DNA of 64,000 nucleotides from Pohlia nutans. Taxonomy: Eukaryota; Streptophyta; Bryopsida; Bryales; Mniaceae. Position numbers and translations under genes: made by a program. The notes beneath the pieces are model-generated. The model saw only the letters and a program-made list of their open reading frames with translations. It did no database searches and was not told the DNA's origin. The stretch is taken from assembly GCA_022496805.1 (NCBI GenBank), contig CM040100.1:23651009-23715008 (forward strand), given 5' to 3'. Shown one piece after another: positions 37,251 through 50,100 of the stretch. Each line of letters starts with the position of its first letter. Position 1 is the stretch's first letter.

Positions 37251-38489
37251 GCAGATATTTACGAATTAAAAGCTGGCTCCATTGCAGAGGTAAATGATGT
37301 GTTCCTTTGATGTGTTCCAGCTCTTGATTGTGCGAGACTAACTTATACCGTTTCAGCCTTCCAGGTAGGTGGAGCTTTTCCCTGCCGTTGTGACATCGTC
37401 AATCAGAGCCCGGCCTGGCAGTTGTAATAAATGTGGCTGCACCACCGACGATGACATCATTGAAGCAGGGACCACTCACATAACATTCTCTCTAATTGCT
37501 GTGACCTGCACCAACCGTCTGGAAAGTTCCCTCTCCAGCGAATGTCAATTGCAGGAATCTGAGATCCCAAACAATAAATGTGTGCAAAGCTTTCAACTGT
37601 AGAGCTTGTAAAATCTACAGTAGGCAGGGTCAAAGTCTATTTTAGGGAGTGCACTATACACCTCGGCAATGCACTATTTGCCAGTCTAACACCGAGCTTA
37701 GCTTCATGTACTACAACCAAGTTATTGCTTTGAACAGGTTTTTCATTTCAGCTCAACAAGACAGTTCTCACTTGTGGCTTCAAGGAAAGTGATATTAGGA
37801 CACATTTTGTGGTCACCTTGCAATGTGAAGCCTGTTTTCGTTGGATCGAGATTGAACCTGTGTGCATTGCTAGCTTAAGAAATGCAGACTCAGTAGAACA
37901 GGGAGTGAGTTCTTTTCTGGAACCAGAGTTTGTTCCTCCGATATTCTACAAAACGGTTCTACGAAACGCACATTTTGGAACCAGCGTACATTAGGAGTTC
38001 GTTAAAAACCTGCACACCGCTTTACAGGACATTGAGAGTGACATAAAAACTAATCACCGCTTTGGAGAGTAGATTTAATTGAACACTAGTTATTATTTAG
38101 TGTTTGTTGTCCACCTCCCAATGCCTGGTGTACCAGCGGCAGCAACCCAAGAGCTCCACAGTTGCGGTGACGCTCACCTCGAGATGGTACCACCCACGCC
38201 ACTGTAGCGATTTGGGCCAAGTCAACAGTGGAAAGTGAAAAGAACTTTCGGAGCTTTCGGCAATTGCCTGAGTGAAAAAGCGTAGCCAGGAGCAACCTAT
38301 TTCCGGCAAGTTTTTTAAAAACACCTTTTTCTTTTTTCTTTTGGCGCAAATGAACAGAAACTTCAAGAGAACGACATCAATGCCAATTGGAAATCAGTGA
38401 GTGCGGTAACCGGAGTTAGTTAAAAAGCTTCAGAAACGCACACTGAAGATCGTCAGTTCGTCACACTGAAGATCTCTGCTTATCGTAGG
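37251..38489. other. GC-moderate region without a supported gene
   Basis: Intron-like signals occur, for example TTCTTGCAG before 37256 and GAG|GTAAAT after 37290. There are two short Cys-containing frames (CNKCGC at about 37420; LQCEACF at about 37820), but their splice phases do not join. From about 38400, a unit with GGTAACCGGAGTTAGTTAA and CACTGAAGATCTCTG is duplicated at 39376-39440. Confidence 0.4.
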
Positions 38490-39375
38490 TTAACCCCAAA
38501 ACGTCCAACTGTCCTTAAAGTGGACGATGTACAGACTCAAACACAGATTTCTCATCCGTCATTGACTTTTTGCACCGTGGATTTTTTACTATATATTTTA
38601 TGGGAAGTTAGCTTCATGTATGGATTAGAAAGGGGAAGATTTGTGAAAATTTTATGCCTCATTTCATGTTGTAGTGATTCACCCAAAATTTCAAAGATTT
38701 CAATATAAAAGTGCTCTTAAAAAAGTCGACTCATAAAATTAAGCAACCAAAAAATCTCCAAAAATCACTACATTGAATGGCGTATTTAATGTCCGGGACA
38801 CTATTTCTCAAATCCGGACACTATTTAATTTTAGGAAGATATAGTGTCCTCGTAAGAAAAAAAAGAATGTAGTGTTCCAATGACATATGGTAACTTTATA
38901 ATAAATATGGCATACCACCTCATGTTACTCTCATTATTTGAAAAGAACATGACACTCTCAATGAAAGTGGGAATGACACGTGGCAAACTCCTATGTAGTG
39001 TCAAGGGACACTATTTCTTTTCACCTTTGAACGAATTGTAGTAAAAGACATCAATTATCTTCGGACACTAAATACGCTATTTAGTGTACACTTAGAGTAT
39101 TACATTTTAACTAATCACAACAAATTGTCAATACAAATTGTCAATATCTTATTTGTAATCAAATTCCAAAAGAAATTTCAATTTTAAGTTTCAAACTATA
39201 TACATAAATATTGGTGATTGCAATCATAGATCTAACCATATGGATAGAATCTAAATTTCATAATGTACAACTTTTATTGATATATTAAGTTCAAAATATC
39301 CCTCTTAGTTACATTTTATAAGACATCTTTGAAATTCTCCTAATCTGGAGTGAGGTGAGGACGTTTAGGGATTAA
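38490..39375. mobile_element. TTAA-flanked piggyBac-like MITE carrying a nested TA-type MITE
   Basis: TTAA then CCCCAAAACGTCC; GGACGTTTAGGGA then TTAA. Subtracting the 316-bp insert and its extra TA leaves about 568 bp, matching the family at 5366, 34364 and 41829. Confidence 0.85.
38771..39086. mobile_element. TA-flanked MITE nested inside the TTAA element
   Basis: The host word ATCACTACACTTAGAG, intact at about 34660, is split as ATCACTA / TACACTTAGAG, so TA was duplicated. The ends are CATTGAATGGCGTATTTAATG and CGCTATTTAGTG. Confidence 0.9.
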
Positions 39376-39440
39376 TAGTTAACCGGAGTTAGTTAATATG
39401 CTCACCACCGACACTGAAGATCTCTGATGATTATTGTAAG

Positions 39441-39683
39441 TTAACCCTTAAACGACAATGCCAGCCCCACGGGCTTGGTTTTAGTTTGGGAGAATGTTGC
39501 TCATAACTTCTACACCATTGCACCAAATGGGGTTTTTAAAATTCCAAACCCAGCACCTTAGAGAGATCTATACTTCTTTAGAATAAAGCTAAAGCAAATT
39601 AAACACAGAATCATGCTTAAAATGGAATTTAAGAGGAGATTTTGGATGTGGTATCAGGAAAGGAATTGTCGTTTAAGGGTTAA
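39441..39683. mobile_element. Short TTAA-flanked piggyBac-like MITE, 243 bp
   Basis: TTAA then CCCTTAAACGACAATGCC; GGAATTGTCGTTTAAGGG then TTAA. The 18-bp terminal repeats differ at one position. It occupies the same TTAATAG site in a duplicated flank that the neighbouring element uses at 38490. Confidence 0.85.
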
Positions 39684-41268
39684 TAGCTGGCCTTTGCGGA
39701 CACTAATGTGTTGAGTAACTATTATTTTTGTATTTTTTCCATTTTGGCACTATAATTTTTTAATTTTTAATTTTTGGCTATACTAAAATAACACTTTTTG
39801 AAAAAATAATTTCCGAAGATTGTCAACTTTTTGTTTACTTAATTTTTGTTGGACCAACTACTAACCTATGACATATATCTTTTCCAATATAAACAATAAT
39901 ATTGTGATTTCATTTTTTTCCCATGGTTGTTCGTTCTTCAAATGGAATATAAGTGGTTTCCTCCCAATAAACATACTTGTAATTTGAATTCTTAACAATG
40001 TACTTCAAAATTTCAAAATTTCAAACATGTAGTTGTTTTTCCAAATTTTGACGAATTTGTCCATTTCAATTGACTAAAATTATAAATAAAAATATCCACA
40101 CCTAGATAACATGAAATAATTTAATTCAAGTCCAAATTTTCAATTAAATTTATTAATTTTCATTTATTTATACTTTGCTCAAAAAATAGCCAAAAATTAG
40201 CATTTGCAGGCATTGTAATACAAATAAATAATATTTTTTATCGTTCAAATTAATCATTTCAAATAACACATATCTAAATGAACTTCATATCAAAAATTGG
40301 TACCAAAATGACATCATTGGATGTTTTAAACAAATGTTTTGGATTTCTTTAAGCAACTGGGACAAATTCTGATTTTTGTACAAAAAGTCTCTTTTAAAAT
40401 TTTTAAACCTCTTCAATTTTTACGTGAATTTTTTTGTGTACTGCATGAGTGTAGGAAATCAAAACCACATCTGGTCTATTCATTTTTTATTTTTGTTTTA
40501 AAGAAGGACTTATTCAAAGTTGTCTTAGAGGTTGATTTTAAAGTTCAAAGGGATTTTCGGGGTACCCATATCAGACCATTTCCCGTTTGTGATTAGGTCA
40601 TATGTATGTTTTAAAATTCACCCGTGCAATTCTGAACCTCAGAATCTCGTCTCAAAGTAGATAGATAGATAGAAACTCCGGTCTTAATTCAAGGCCGGTG
40701 TGATTGAAGTGTTTGTTTGTCTTGACAATGAGTCAATGTCCACCAGACAAAGAAACAATGTTACATTAATTCCGGTGAACCCGTCTTTATGACCAAAGCC
40801 AGGGCCCGATCGTCTCAAAGTACTAGTAGTTCCTACAAAGTTTTCAATGACATTAAGGTATAAGCATCAAAACCTATTAGTGACCAATTCTAGTCACCTA
40901 TGCAAGCACATGTTTCAACTTCGTGAGTTCCCAATCAAATTATCACAACCATTAGTTGTAGCATTTTGGTGATCAATTATGAACGCCAAGTTAGCAAACT
41001 GATTGGACTAGAAATGAAAGACGAGTATTGGTTCTCCTGCTAACATCAATAGAGGTCTATGCTATGTAGATTAAGTTTGAAAATTCAGAACAAAATGATG
41101 TACATTGTGACAAAATTAATTAAAAATTGAGCTTGGTTATTAAAAATTGAGCTTGGTTAAAAATTGTGCTGCAATTTTTTATCATTGAAAACCATGGCTC
41201 TAAATAGGTCAAAATCCTTAAACTGATAGGTATTGGGGCTTCTACAGAATTTCTCTAAATCCCCCCCC
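39684..41268. other. Noncoding interval
   Basis: AT-rich. An 85-codon frame at 40339-40596 has no recognisable motif. A short (TAGA)n tract lies near 40660. Nothing else is bounded. Confidence 0.4.
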
Positions 41269-41592
41269 CCGCGGACGATAATGCAAGAGGACAAAAATTG
41301 CCCCCTATTTTGAACATGTAGGGGCCACCTTAAAAAATAACCCCCTTTTCCAAGGGTTTAAAATTCTTGAGGGGGTCTCCCTAAACCAAATTTGGATTGT
41401 AGGGGCCACCTTAAAAAATAACCCCCTTTTCCAAGGGTTTAGAATTCCTGAGGGGGTCTCCCTAAACTAAATTTGGATTGTAGGCTCCAAATTTGCAAAA
41501 TAAAATTGCCAAAAAAACCTTAGGGTGCCCAGAATGGAAATTTCAGAAAATGGGGCCCATGGATGAATAGTGCTTGCATTATCGTCCCGGGA
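41269..41592. mobile_element. TIR element containing an 81-bp tandem duplication
   Basis: CGGACGATAATGCAAG at the left mirrors CTTGCATTATCGTCCCG at the right. Inside, an 81-bp unit starting TGTAGGGGCCACC is repeated (41317-41397 and 41398-41478) with about three changes, a recent duplication. A run of ten C precedes the left end. Confidence 0.6.
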
Positions 41593-41730
41593 GCTTTAGA
41601 GTCAGGGGGCCTCTACCTTACCCAAATTGCTGGGTGCCCACATTAAATACTTACCACCACAAACCTTAGAGCAGCAACTCACCACACAAGCCATATAACA
41701 TTCAGTAGCCTTTGTGACTGTTGCCTTCCC

Positions 41731-41805
41731 CAACAGAATGATGTGGAATATCCCACATCATTTCATCCCCCTAATGAAATGATGTGGAATATTCCACATC
41801 ACATA
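41731..41805. repeat. Short inverted repeat around ATGTGGAATATTCCACAT
   Basis: Two arms of about 27 bp containing GATGTGGAATAT and its inverse flank CCCCCTAA. Each arm is itself nearly palindromic. Confidence 0.6.
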
Positions 41806-41828
41806 AGTAGCTATGGGGGCAGGTGGCA

Positions 41829-42416
41829 TTAACCCCTAAACGTCATAGCGTCCAGAAACTGGACGACTAACAGATTCAAACCCTTCTCACGTTCTCATCA
41901 ATGCTTGGATGAAAGTCATCCAATTTTTTGGAGATTCTTCACCAAGTTGTTCTCTTATCTAATGGTTGGATTTAGTCATACTTGATTACATATTTTTCTA
42001 AAATTACAAATGTAGAAGTATGTCAAGTCGTTGACCAAGCCAAAATTACATTGACTGTAGTTCAAAAGTGGCTTTGCAAAAACCAGGTCATAGATTTAAG
42101 AAACACAAAAATTTCAAAGAATCACCAAGTTTAAGAGTATCTCATTTCAAATTCATTCCAACAAATTTTACTCAAAAAATATTAAAATATTGTTTGTAAT
42201 TGAATTTAGAAGGAATTTTTAATTTTAACTTTCAAATTTTATAATTAAATATTGGTGATAGTAGTAGTGAATCAAACCGTACGGATGGAATCTAAAATTC
42301 AAAATCTAGAACTTTCATTTGTATATCAATTCCAAAATATTCTTCTAAATAGTAGTTTATGATGATTTTCTTCAAATTGTCAATTCCAGGGACACCCTGG
42401 TACGTTTAGGGATTAA
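41829..42416. mobile_element. TTAA-flanked piggyBac-like MITE, 588 bp
   Basis: TTAA then CCCCTAAACGTCATAGCG; GGTACGTTTAGGGA then TTAA. It is a family member of 5366-5937 and 34364-34957, with a more diverged interior. Confidence 0.8.
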
Positions 42417-42662
42417 GCAAGAGCAATCAACCATAGTGAATAGTAATCAAAAGCACTCACTCAATCACAATTCAATACTGCTTTGTAATTGTTTATTTGA
42501 TTGAATAGTCCATTCAATTACAAATCACTGGTCACTCTATATATAAAGGCGGATGAAACTAAAAGGCACCCTCTTGGAAGGGTACTGAATGTTATGCATT
42601 CCCTGGAAGCTCTAAACTGGATATCAATAATGATATACTGTGGTCTCTAGTACGCAATATTA

Positions 42663-42882
42663 AGGTAGGCGTACCTTAAACCACCACAACACCTAAAACC
42701 ACCAACTTCTACACCCTTTCTTCATTTTAGGGAGGAAATGTAAGTTGTCGGTACATGACTTAACTTTTGAGCAATTGATGCATAAGTCATGTAATGAAAG
42801 CTTACATTTCCTTCCTGAAATGAAAGAGGGGTGTAGAAGTTGGTGGTTTTAGGTGTATTGGTGGTTTAAGGTACGTCTACCT
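42663..42882. mobile_element. TA-flanked foldback MITE, 220 bp
   Basis: TA then AGGTAGGCGTACCTTAAACC; the inverse GGTTTAAGGTACGTCTACCT then TA. Almost the whole length is self-complementary (ACCACCAACTTCTACACCC and its inverse; GGAAATGTAAG and its inverse). Ends starting AGGT relate it to 27701-28324 and 60648-60930. Confidence 0.8.
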
Positions 42883-43317
42883 TACACAGGTGCAAGATTT
42901 TTGTAGGCGTGCTTGAGATGTGGCTAGCAGGGTTCTTTTTGCACCTGTCACACGTCACATTTGTGTTACAATGTCTTTTTAACCCGTCAAAAAAGGACAG
43001 ACACACAAGGTTCAACTTGTGAAACGAATGATGATTCCAAAAATGCTCATCAAATGACATGTGAAAATAAATAATGTTTACCTGTCAAATTCAATAAAAT
43101 GAGAAACAGGAAATTTTTTAACCTTGAAACATTGCAAAAATAAAATAATGATAATAAAAATAATAAATATATATAAATAAATAAAAAACAAAAATAAAAC
43201 CTTGTATAATTTGGGTATGCTGGAACAATTATAGTAAGAACTCACCTCGGTCCTTCATCCCAACATTCTTGCATTTAACAATGTTGAGCTATTTTTTCAT
43301 TACAGTGCATACGTTTG

Positions 43318-43320
<3 letters not shown>

Positions 43321-43376
<56 letters not shown>
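43321..43376. repeat. (AT)n microsatellite
   Basis: About 28 dinucleotide units. An open frame reading IYIYIY crosses it and is an artefact. Confidence 0.95.
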
Positions 43377-43378
<2 letters not shown>

Positions 43379-44569
43379 GATGATTTTTAATAGGAAATAT
43401 TTATCAATATTTTTGCAAGTTTATTTAAAGTTCCCAGAAAAGTATAGAAGTACGTTGTTTCAATTAGAAATGGCATTCTATGTTCACCTGGTCATACTTG
43501 AAAGCGTTTGTACTCAAAGTTGGGCTTTGAGTACCCAAGCGTTTGTACTCCAATTTTCATCATTGTAGAAAATTTTAGGCTTGCATGGTGTAGCCGACTG
43601 GTTAGGATAATATTGTTTGATTTTGGGACTTCAAGTCTTCAACTTGCAACAATTCCACGCACAATTGTAAATATAATGATGTACCTAAAAGTTTCTCCCA
43701 TGTACATCAAACTTTTCTTTTTCCAACATGTGTTTATTCATGAAGTGATGAAAGCTCTATTCTAATTAAGCTAGCCTTTTCTAAAAAAATTGGTTTTAAA
43801 AAATGGACTTGGCATCACAAAAAGCTAAGAATCTCCTAAGTTACAAAAACTATTTAAATACAAAGCAAAAAGAGCAATTGAATGCCGCTTTGGCTAAAGA
43901 GTTCCTCTCCGCTTGATGCGTGAACCAAATTTTTAGCACTGATAGAATCTACCTTGCTAGATGGAAGTTAGCTCCTACTCTTCCGCCCCTTCCTTGGGAC
44001 TTGAGCTAATTGTTTTTTCTTGCACTTTAATTTCATGGCTCTCATCTTTCAAAGGCAAAAAGAAAAAGAAACAATTGAATTGTTTGCATAAAGTATGTAC
44101 ACTCAAAGTGGCCTTTGCTTGAAAATCATTTAACTTAAATTCTTATCTGGAAGATTTGTATTCAATTTTCAATGTTATTAAAAATACAACATTGTCAAAG
44201 GTGTTTCATCTTTGTAAATTAAAAGAGTTTGTGAAAATAGAGTTAACCGAAAAGAAGAAAGAATACATGTTAGGTGAGGTGAGTCTGACCCGTATCTAAG
44301 GTAGCCAAACAAACTGGCATGGTTTTCAAAAAATCCAAAATAGAAAGGAATGTGAACTAATTTTGCTGTCACAAAGGAAGCAAAACTGAGACTAAGGCTT
44401 GGAGGCGATGGCCCACATCCAATTTGAGATAATGGCAAGGCATGTGGCAAACTTGAGATATAATTAGGTGACTGGTTTGATTAGTTGACTTTGACAACTT
44501 GGAGCTCATATCTAAAATCGAAGTTGGAGGATGTTGAGTTCACTATTTGATTTGATTTCGGTTACACTC
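43377..44569. other. Noncoding interval with a weak tRNA-like segment
   Basis: At about 43585-43650, TGGTGTAGCCGACTGGTTAGGA resembles a tRNA-type A box and GGACTTCAAGTC a poor B box at suitable spacing, as in the head of a tRNA-derived SINE. No cloverleaf can be drawn. The rest shows nothing bounded. Confidence 0.3.
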
Positions 44570-44934
44570 AGGGCCGCTTCACACTCTGGCCGAAGGTCGA
44601 GAGGCCGTCGGTTTCCACCAATCAAATTGCAAGAAACCATGGTTTCGGCCTCTCGACCCTTCACACTAGAGGCCAAAGTCCAAAGGCCGTGGACCTTCAA
44701 AATGCTTACATGGCAACACTTTTTGACCAAGGTGACGGCCTCTCGAGACGAAGTTTGGGTCCTACATTTTGCAAGACCCGTCACTATGGTCGAGAGGCCG
44801 TCGATTTCTTTTCATAAAAAATGAAAACTATATTTTATGCCTATTTTCAGTAGATTTCTTTGGACTCTCAACAAAGTTTGGACTCTCAATTCCCACGGCC
44901 TCTCGACTTGACGGCCATAGTGTGAAGCGGCCCT
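44570..44934. mobile_element. TIR-MITE with internal CGAGAGGCCGT repeats
   Basis: AGGGCCGCTTCACACTCTGG mirrors CCATAGTGTGAAGCGGCCCT with one mismatch. The words GGCCTCTCGA / TCGAGAGGCC occur at least six times inside, in both orientations, and are also part of the terminal region. Ends beginning (C)AGGG(C) are hAT-like, but the flanking 8-mers do not match, so class is uncertain. Confidence 0.65.
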
Positions 44935-44998
44935 CAAAAAGGACATAGATTTTGGTTTCTTGATATTTTGGGGGTCAGATCACCTCTTCTGATTTCGG

Positions 44999-45546
44999 TT
45001 AACCCTTTAACGTCCCGATTCATCACTGATTTCAAAGATCCGTTATAAAATGTTTGATGAATACCAAAAATGGAGTTGATGTACAAAGCAAAGTTGTAAA
45101 TGTCAATGTTTAGATCACATCTGTATGGTTGGATTTATCATATTTTTTAGTAATTTTTTAAAATTAATTTTTCAAGGTTTTCTTTTGAAATTCAATTAAA
45201 AATCCCAAAGTAACACAAAAAAATTAAAAATTGTTGTAATGAATTTGAAATAACATGCACTACGAGATGGTATGCTTTCCATTATTTGATTCTGCTTATT
45301 TTGGAAAATCATGTTGAAGGTCTCACTTTTTGAACTAAGAATGAAACTTGACATCAACCACTATTGTTATTTTTCAAAAAATCACAATATCTTATTTTGA
45401 AAATCCATACCGTACAAATGGTAGTCAACTAGCACAAGAACCAAGGAAAATTTGGATGGATGAAAAACTGTACAGGATGTAGTAAAGAGAAGGATTTCAA
45501 TCTGTTCGTCGTCCATTATATGGACGCAGGCGCGTTAAAGGGTTAA
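44999..45546. mobile_element. TTAA-flanked piggyBac-like MITE, 548 bp
   Basis: TTAA then CCCTTTAACGTCCC; GGCGCGTTAAAGGG then TTAA. It is a close homologue of 12864-13409. Confidence 0.85.
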
Positions 45547-47110
45547 CTCAAATGACTCCAACTTCAAACATGTCATTTTAAAAAAAAATTGAAAAGGATA
45601 AATAAAAAGAACCAAAACACAGCATGTCTGAAAACGGAAGGAAAGGGACCCGTTGAAAATGGCAAGACATTACAGGCCGTCCAGGTGCAGAGAAATTATT
45701 GAATGAACCGATTTGAAAAGCGGTAAACAGTCACATCCTACTCTCATGAAACGTGTGAGAATTCGCCAGGTCAGCACGAACCCCTCCATGGAAGCACGCC
45801 ACGTGGCTCCGGACAAATTATCTGAATGAGCAGCATGGGGCGCCATGTGATAATACGGAAGACAAGGAATTGGGTGCCACATCAGTAACATGCCCGGCCA
45901 TGCCGCCTCCAGGTATTACTTGTTTACCATCGGCGTATAGAAAACTGGACCACCGTGACCTCCAAGCACCATCCACAACAGAAACAGGAGTCGGAGAAAA
46001 GCCTTTGAACAACTTCCACTGTACAAATTTAGAACTCCCGTAACGTAAACATCGGTCAACACCGGCCCCATTTTGAAATGCAGTCACCTGTAACACAAGA
46101 ATCATCTAGATGCATTCATGATTGTTCTACTGTAGCTTCAATGCATATATCTATCTATATATGTATTTACTAGACATATTTTGTATTGTAAATATATACC
46201 TAAAGAGTTGCTGATCTTGCCGGCTTGCAGACGGAGCCCTGCCCTGCCTCGGAAGTCACGCCGACGACGACCGACGGTACTCCGATGAGTTCCAAACCGT
46301 CGGTTCCAGGTCACACTGGCATCATGAGAAACCAGCAAGGCAAGGAATGAAGTCCGCTCATTGGTAGATCGATCAATCTTGATCCAGAAAATTATCCTAG
46401 CTCGATCTCTTTAGTGTGTTTGCAGTTGTAAGATCCAAACCCTGACTCGCCTCGGGATCGATCGACGACAGCGGGGCGATGAGATTTCAAAGTATAAATT
46501 GACACTGCGACAACTTTTTGGTTGTAGATCGACGACGACGACAAGCAGGCAGTTTCGATCGTATCGATGATCGAGCGAGGCAGTCAGTAAAAGCTGGAAA
46601 GTGAAAAAGGATGGGATATTGATGCAAGCCTTTTAGTTTTTCATGCTGCTGCTAGCTAGTAACTTGGTTCGATCGATCGCGGTGCTGGGCCCAGGCCATC
46701 ACTACTGACTCATTTTTTTTTTTTTTTTTCTTCTTCGTCAGGCAGCACTGACTTTCGTGTCGACATGTGCTGGAGAATATATGATCATTCTTCAACGTGA
46801 GAAACACATGAGGGATGATTGAGTTTGGCATGTAATCATGTGAGGTTTGTCTGTGACGGTATGATACTCGAGGAGTTAGTAGCTCTAGCTGCATGCTGCC
46901 GTTTGGCTTTCTAGCTAATGGCCGCACGGCCCGCACCTGCTGGGTGGCACGGCGGCGCAGCCTTCTAGAGTTCTAGTCAGCCCATCCACCAGCTAGCTCC
47001 GGTCAAAAATATCTCAACGAAATGATCCGTCACACATCCCGGGACACGTACTGTACTGTACATCGATCCCCCACACACTCTCCCATGCAACAAATTAACA
47101 TAAGGGTTTA
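45547..47110. other. GC-rich, gene-like region with no identifiable gene
   Basis: GATCGATC and GACGACGAC words are frequent. On the minus strand an open stretch from about 46090 to 45818 follows a good acceptor (TTACAG|GTGACTG) and reads VTAFQNGAGVDRCLRYGSSK at its start, but it has no partner exon or family resemblance. It may be promoter or noncoding exon sequence. Confidence 0.35.
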
Positions 47111-50100
47111 CTAGGGCGTGATGGTCTGTTACTGGTTCGAGGGCGGTAGCCGAAGAGCAGGTAACAAAGTAGAGCGCCCAAGCTGTGGTGAGTGTAATCC
47201 GGCGTGAAGCACTGGCTGCCTCCCGATTGGAAGTATGTACAAGAGCATTAACAGGTTAATGCTGCACTGCACAGTTAAACTCGAGTAAGCACAATAACGC
47301 GTTGTTACATGCACACTTTAGAACGGATTTAAAAGCAACCAACGCTTTATGTTGAATGGAGTATTCTTCGAGGTTTTGCCACTGCCATCCACCCTCCCAC
47401 ATGTAGATGGAGGTGACTTTATCCCAACTTTTTTATGGACATCCCATGGAGCCAAATTGTTTTAATTGGAGACACATAATTCTTTGAATAGTTACAGAAA
47501 AATTTTAGTTTTAGTTTTGAGGTGAACATAATGGAGCATTGCTACCGTGGGGGCGAACAAACATGCCATGTTGGCTTGTCTGCCTCCTCCGAGCTGCTCC
47601 ACCCACAACTCGCCAACTGTTTTCTTCATCAATGTCCTTTCAAATGGGAGTCCATTCATTGCAACATAGCGTGTCACAACTGACTCTCTAAACATTGGAT
47701 TCACTCTGACTGAGGATGTTGCAAAAAAATGCTCCTAGCCAAGGAGAGAACACACTCACCAAAGGCAGTGGGGATGTCACACTTCTTGGAAGGTGGGAGA
47801 AGAGATGGCAAACCCAGTCTGGACTAAAGGGTGGGGCACTTGTGGTAATTAGCGTGATGGGCTAGTTTGGAAGGCATGATAGCTAGCTTTTTGAGAGCCA
47901 TTTATTGTCTCATAGGTGGCGATGCCCTTAGAGTTCTCTTTGAATCTAGCGCACAAAAACATTACAAATGGAGCATGGGAAGTCTTTCAAATACTATATT
48001 ATATGTTGGTCATTATAGAACCTCTAAATGTGCACAATATGTACATGCTAATGAAGAATATCTCTTTAAAGAAACTGCAAAGTGGACAAAATGAACATGC
48101 TAATGAAAAATATCTCTTAGATAAAGCAATAATTGCAGTGCAAACAATATGTAGAACTTGTCATAAATTTGTATTTTTGTATATTTTCAATTGATTCATT
48201 TTCAAGTTGTTACTTTACGTATGAACCTTTTCTGCAAATGTTTGTGTCCATGGTATTAATTATTTTTATTTTTATTTATTTTTCATTTAGATCATGGACA
48301 AAGTAGGCAATGAAATTATAGAAAAAGCTAGTGGCTATGCTTTGAAATTCTCCAATTGCTTGAATTAACACGCAAAAATTGTGAAAATAAAACATGTTGG
48401 ATTTCTCTTAAGTGTAGAACTGTAGATTGACGTCCAAGAAGGCAAGAACCCATTGATGCAAGCAAAAAAGTGATAAAATCTAAAAATCTAATGAGTGACC
48501 ATGGGTGCAATGAAATTGTGCAATCACTCAAGGCAACAACTTGCTTTAAATACATAAAAAATTGGACCACCTAAAATAGGCTATACAATTAGATTCTAAA
48601 TTTAGGCTTTGTTTATGCCAATAAAAGCAATGACGTATTGGGACCTCCAAAGATTTGCAATGAAAGGAACATGGCTATTAGAACATAAAGGGGTAAAGTA
48701 GAAGTATGTAATTATACTCCACAACTTCTCAAGTATGTAGCTAAGATAAAAAAGAGATTTGGAGGGATTCAGGGATATAAATGTGCTAAATTTTTTTTGT
48801 GATACAAATTTTTTTGAAGGTGATTATCTGCATACTTAAGTGGATAAAATCACTACTATATCCCCAAATCTTCATGTGGCAACATTACATTTTGGATAAA
48901 AGTACATGTTTTTAGATGAATAAATGATATTCCATCTATATCTCACATATTTCATCCAAACTTGTGAATGTAAATAACTTCATCCTTCGACTAAAGATTG
49001 CAATTCCTACTACCTAAAAACATAAAAAGAAAACCCAATGGTACAAACCTTCAAATCTTGCTCAAAGTGCTCAAAACTAACATTCTATGCTCAGAGGAGC
49101 GGGTAAAGGGGCGGTCTCATAGCTCTAAAAGGATTTATTTCTCTCTACTACACATGGCTTTTTTCTATCTTCGCTCATGAGAGTGTGGATGTACTTGGGA
49201 GGGAGGGCTCAGGCTGCAATTGCCCAGCTCTTTTAGCTTTGTCCAAGCAAAGTACAAACCCATTAGTATTATAATCATAAAAGAAAATTTGATGTACATT
49301 TTACTAAATAGAATGTCCTTGTTTATCAATAAATTTGCTATTGTCCTTCACGAAATTCACACAAGATGATAATCCAACTCTCTTAGAAATCATTACATCC
49401 CCTAAGCTCCCTACACCTTTTATTTAGCTTTGCTGGTAACATTTTAGGGGCCTTGAAGAAGAGAGTTCTCTACAAGGCTGCCTATTTAGGTCCAACAGGA
49501 ACGGAGACCCGGAAACAGCCAACTCTGCTGATCTCACTGGGCTTGTCGATCTGAGCGTCGACGGACGGAGATCCCGATGCGATGCACAGATCGACGTGGC
49601 TGAAGCGCCCCAGCCGAGGCAGGACGATCCGGCATAGGAAACGAAGAATTAATTTAAAGGATACTTTCAATGAGCCTGCATCGGTGCACGGGTCGGAAAA
49701 CGGTATCATTTTGGACTGCAGTGCTTGCATACAATCATGCGTGGCATGGCCCACGCAAGCTAAGTAAGTTAAGCCTGATCCACAGATCGAGCTTTGCATG
49801 TAGATCACACAGACTTCGTCCTTCGACTCCTCCAATTAAGTCAAAGCCGCCGTCCGAAAGCCAAAGCTAGATCGACAAGCCGACATTGAATTCAGAGAAA
49901 GTTGTAATGGCTGGAGTACACACTGTTTGCCATGCCAGGGTTATTTTTCAATATTGCAGTCTGCGTTTTGGCAACTCCGGTGATAATATGAGTGAAAGTG
50001 TGAAACTGGCAAGTTTCCAGGAATTTTTTTCAATTTTGTCCTCTAAGTAAAGAGTGATGAGGCAAATTGTAGTCTATCTTGCATTGAACAAGTAATACAG

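Noticed and set aside
37369..37990. Cys-rich frames (CNKCGC and LQCEACF) as exons of a zinc-binding protein
   Set aside because: Acceptor and donor sites exist, but I could not find phases that join the two pieces or connect them to an upstream exon. They lie just downstream of the microRNA hairpins and are more likely noncoding.
43585..43650. A functional tRNA gene
   Set aside because: Only promoter-box-like words are present; acceptor and anticodon stems cannot be formed.
45670..46105. Two overlapping minus-strand frames as a gene
   Set aside because: One good splice acceptor is present, but there is no second exon and no recognisable domain, and two frames compete over the same bases.
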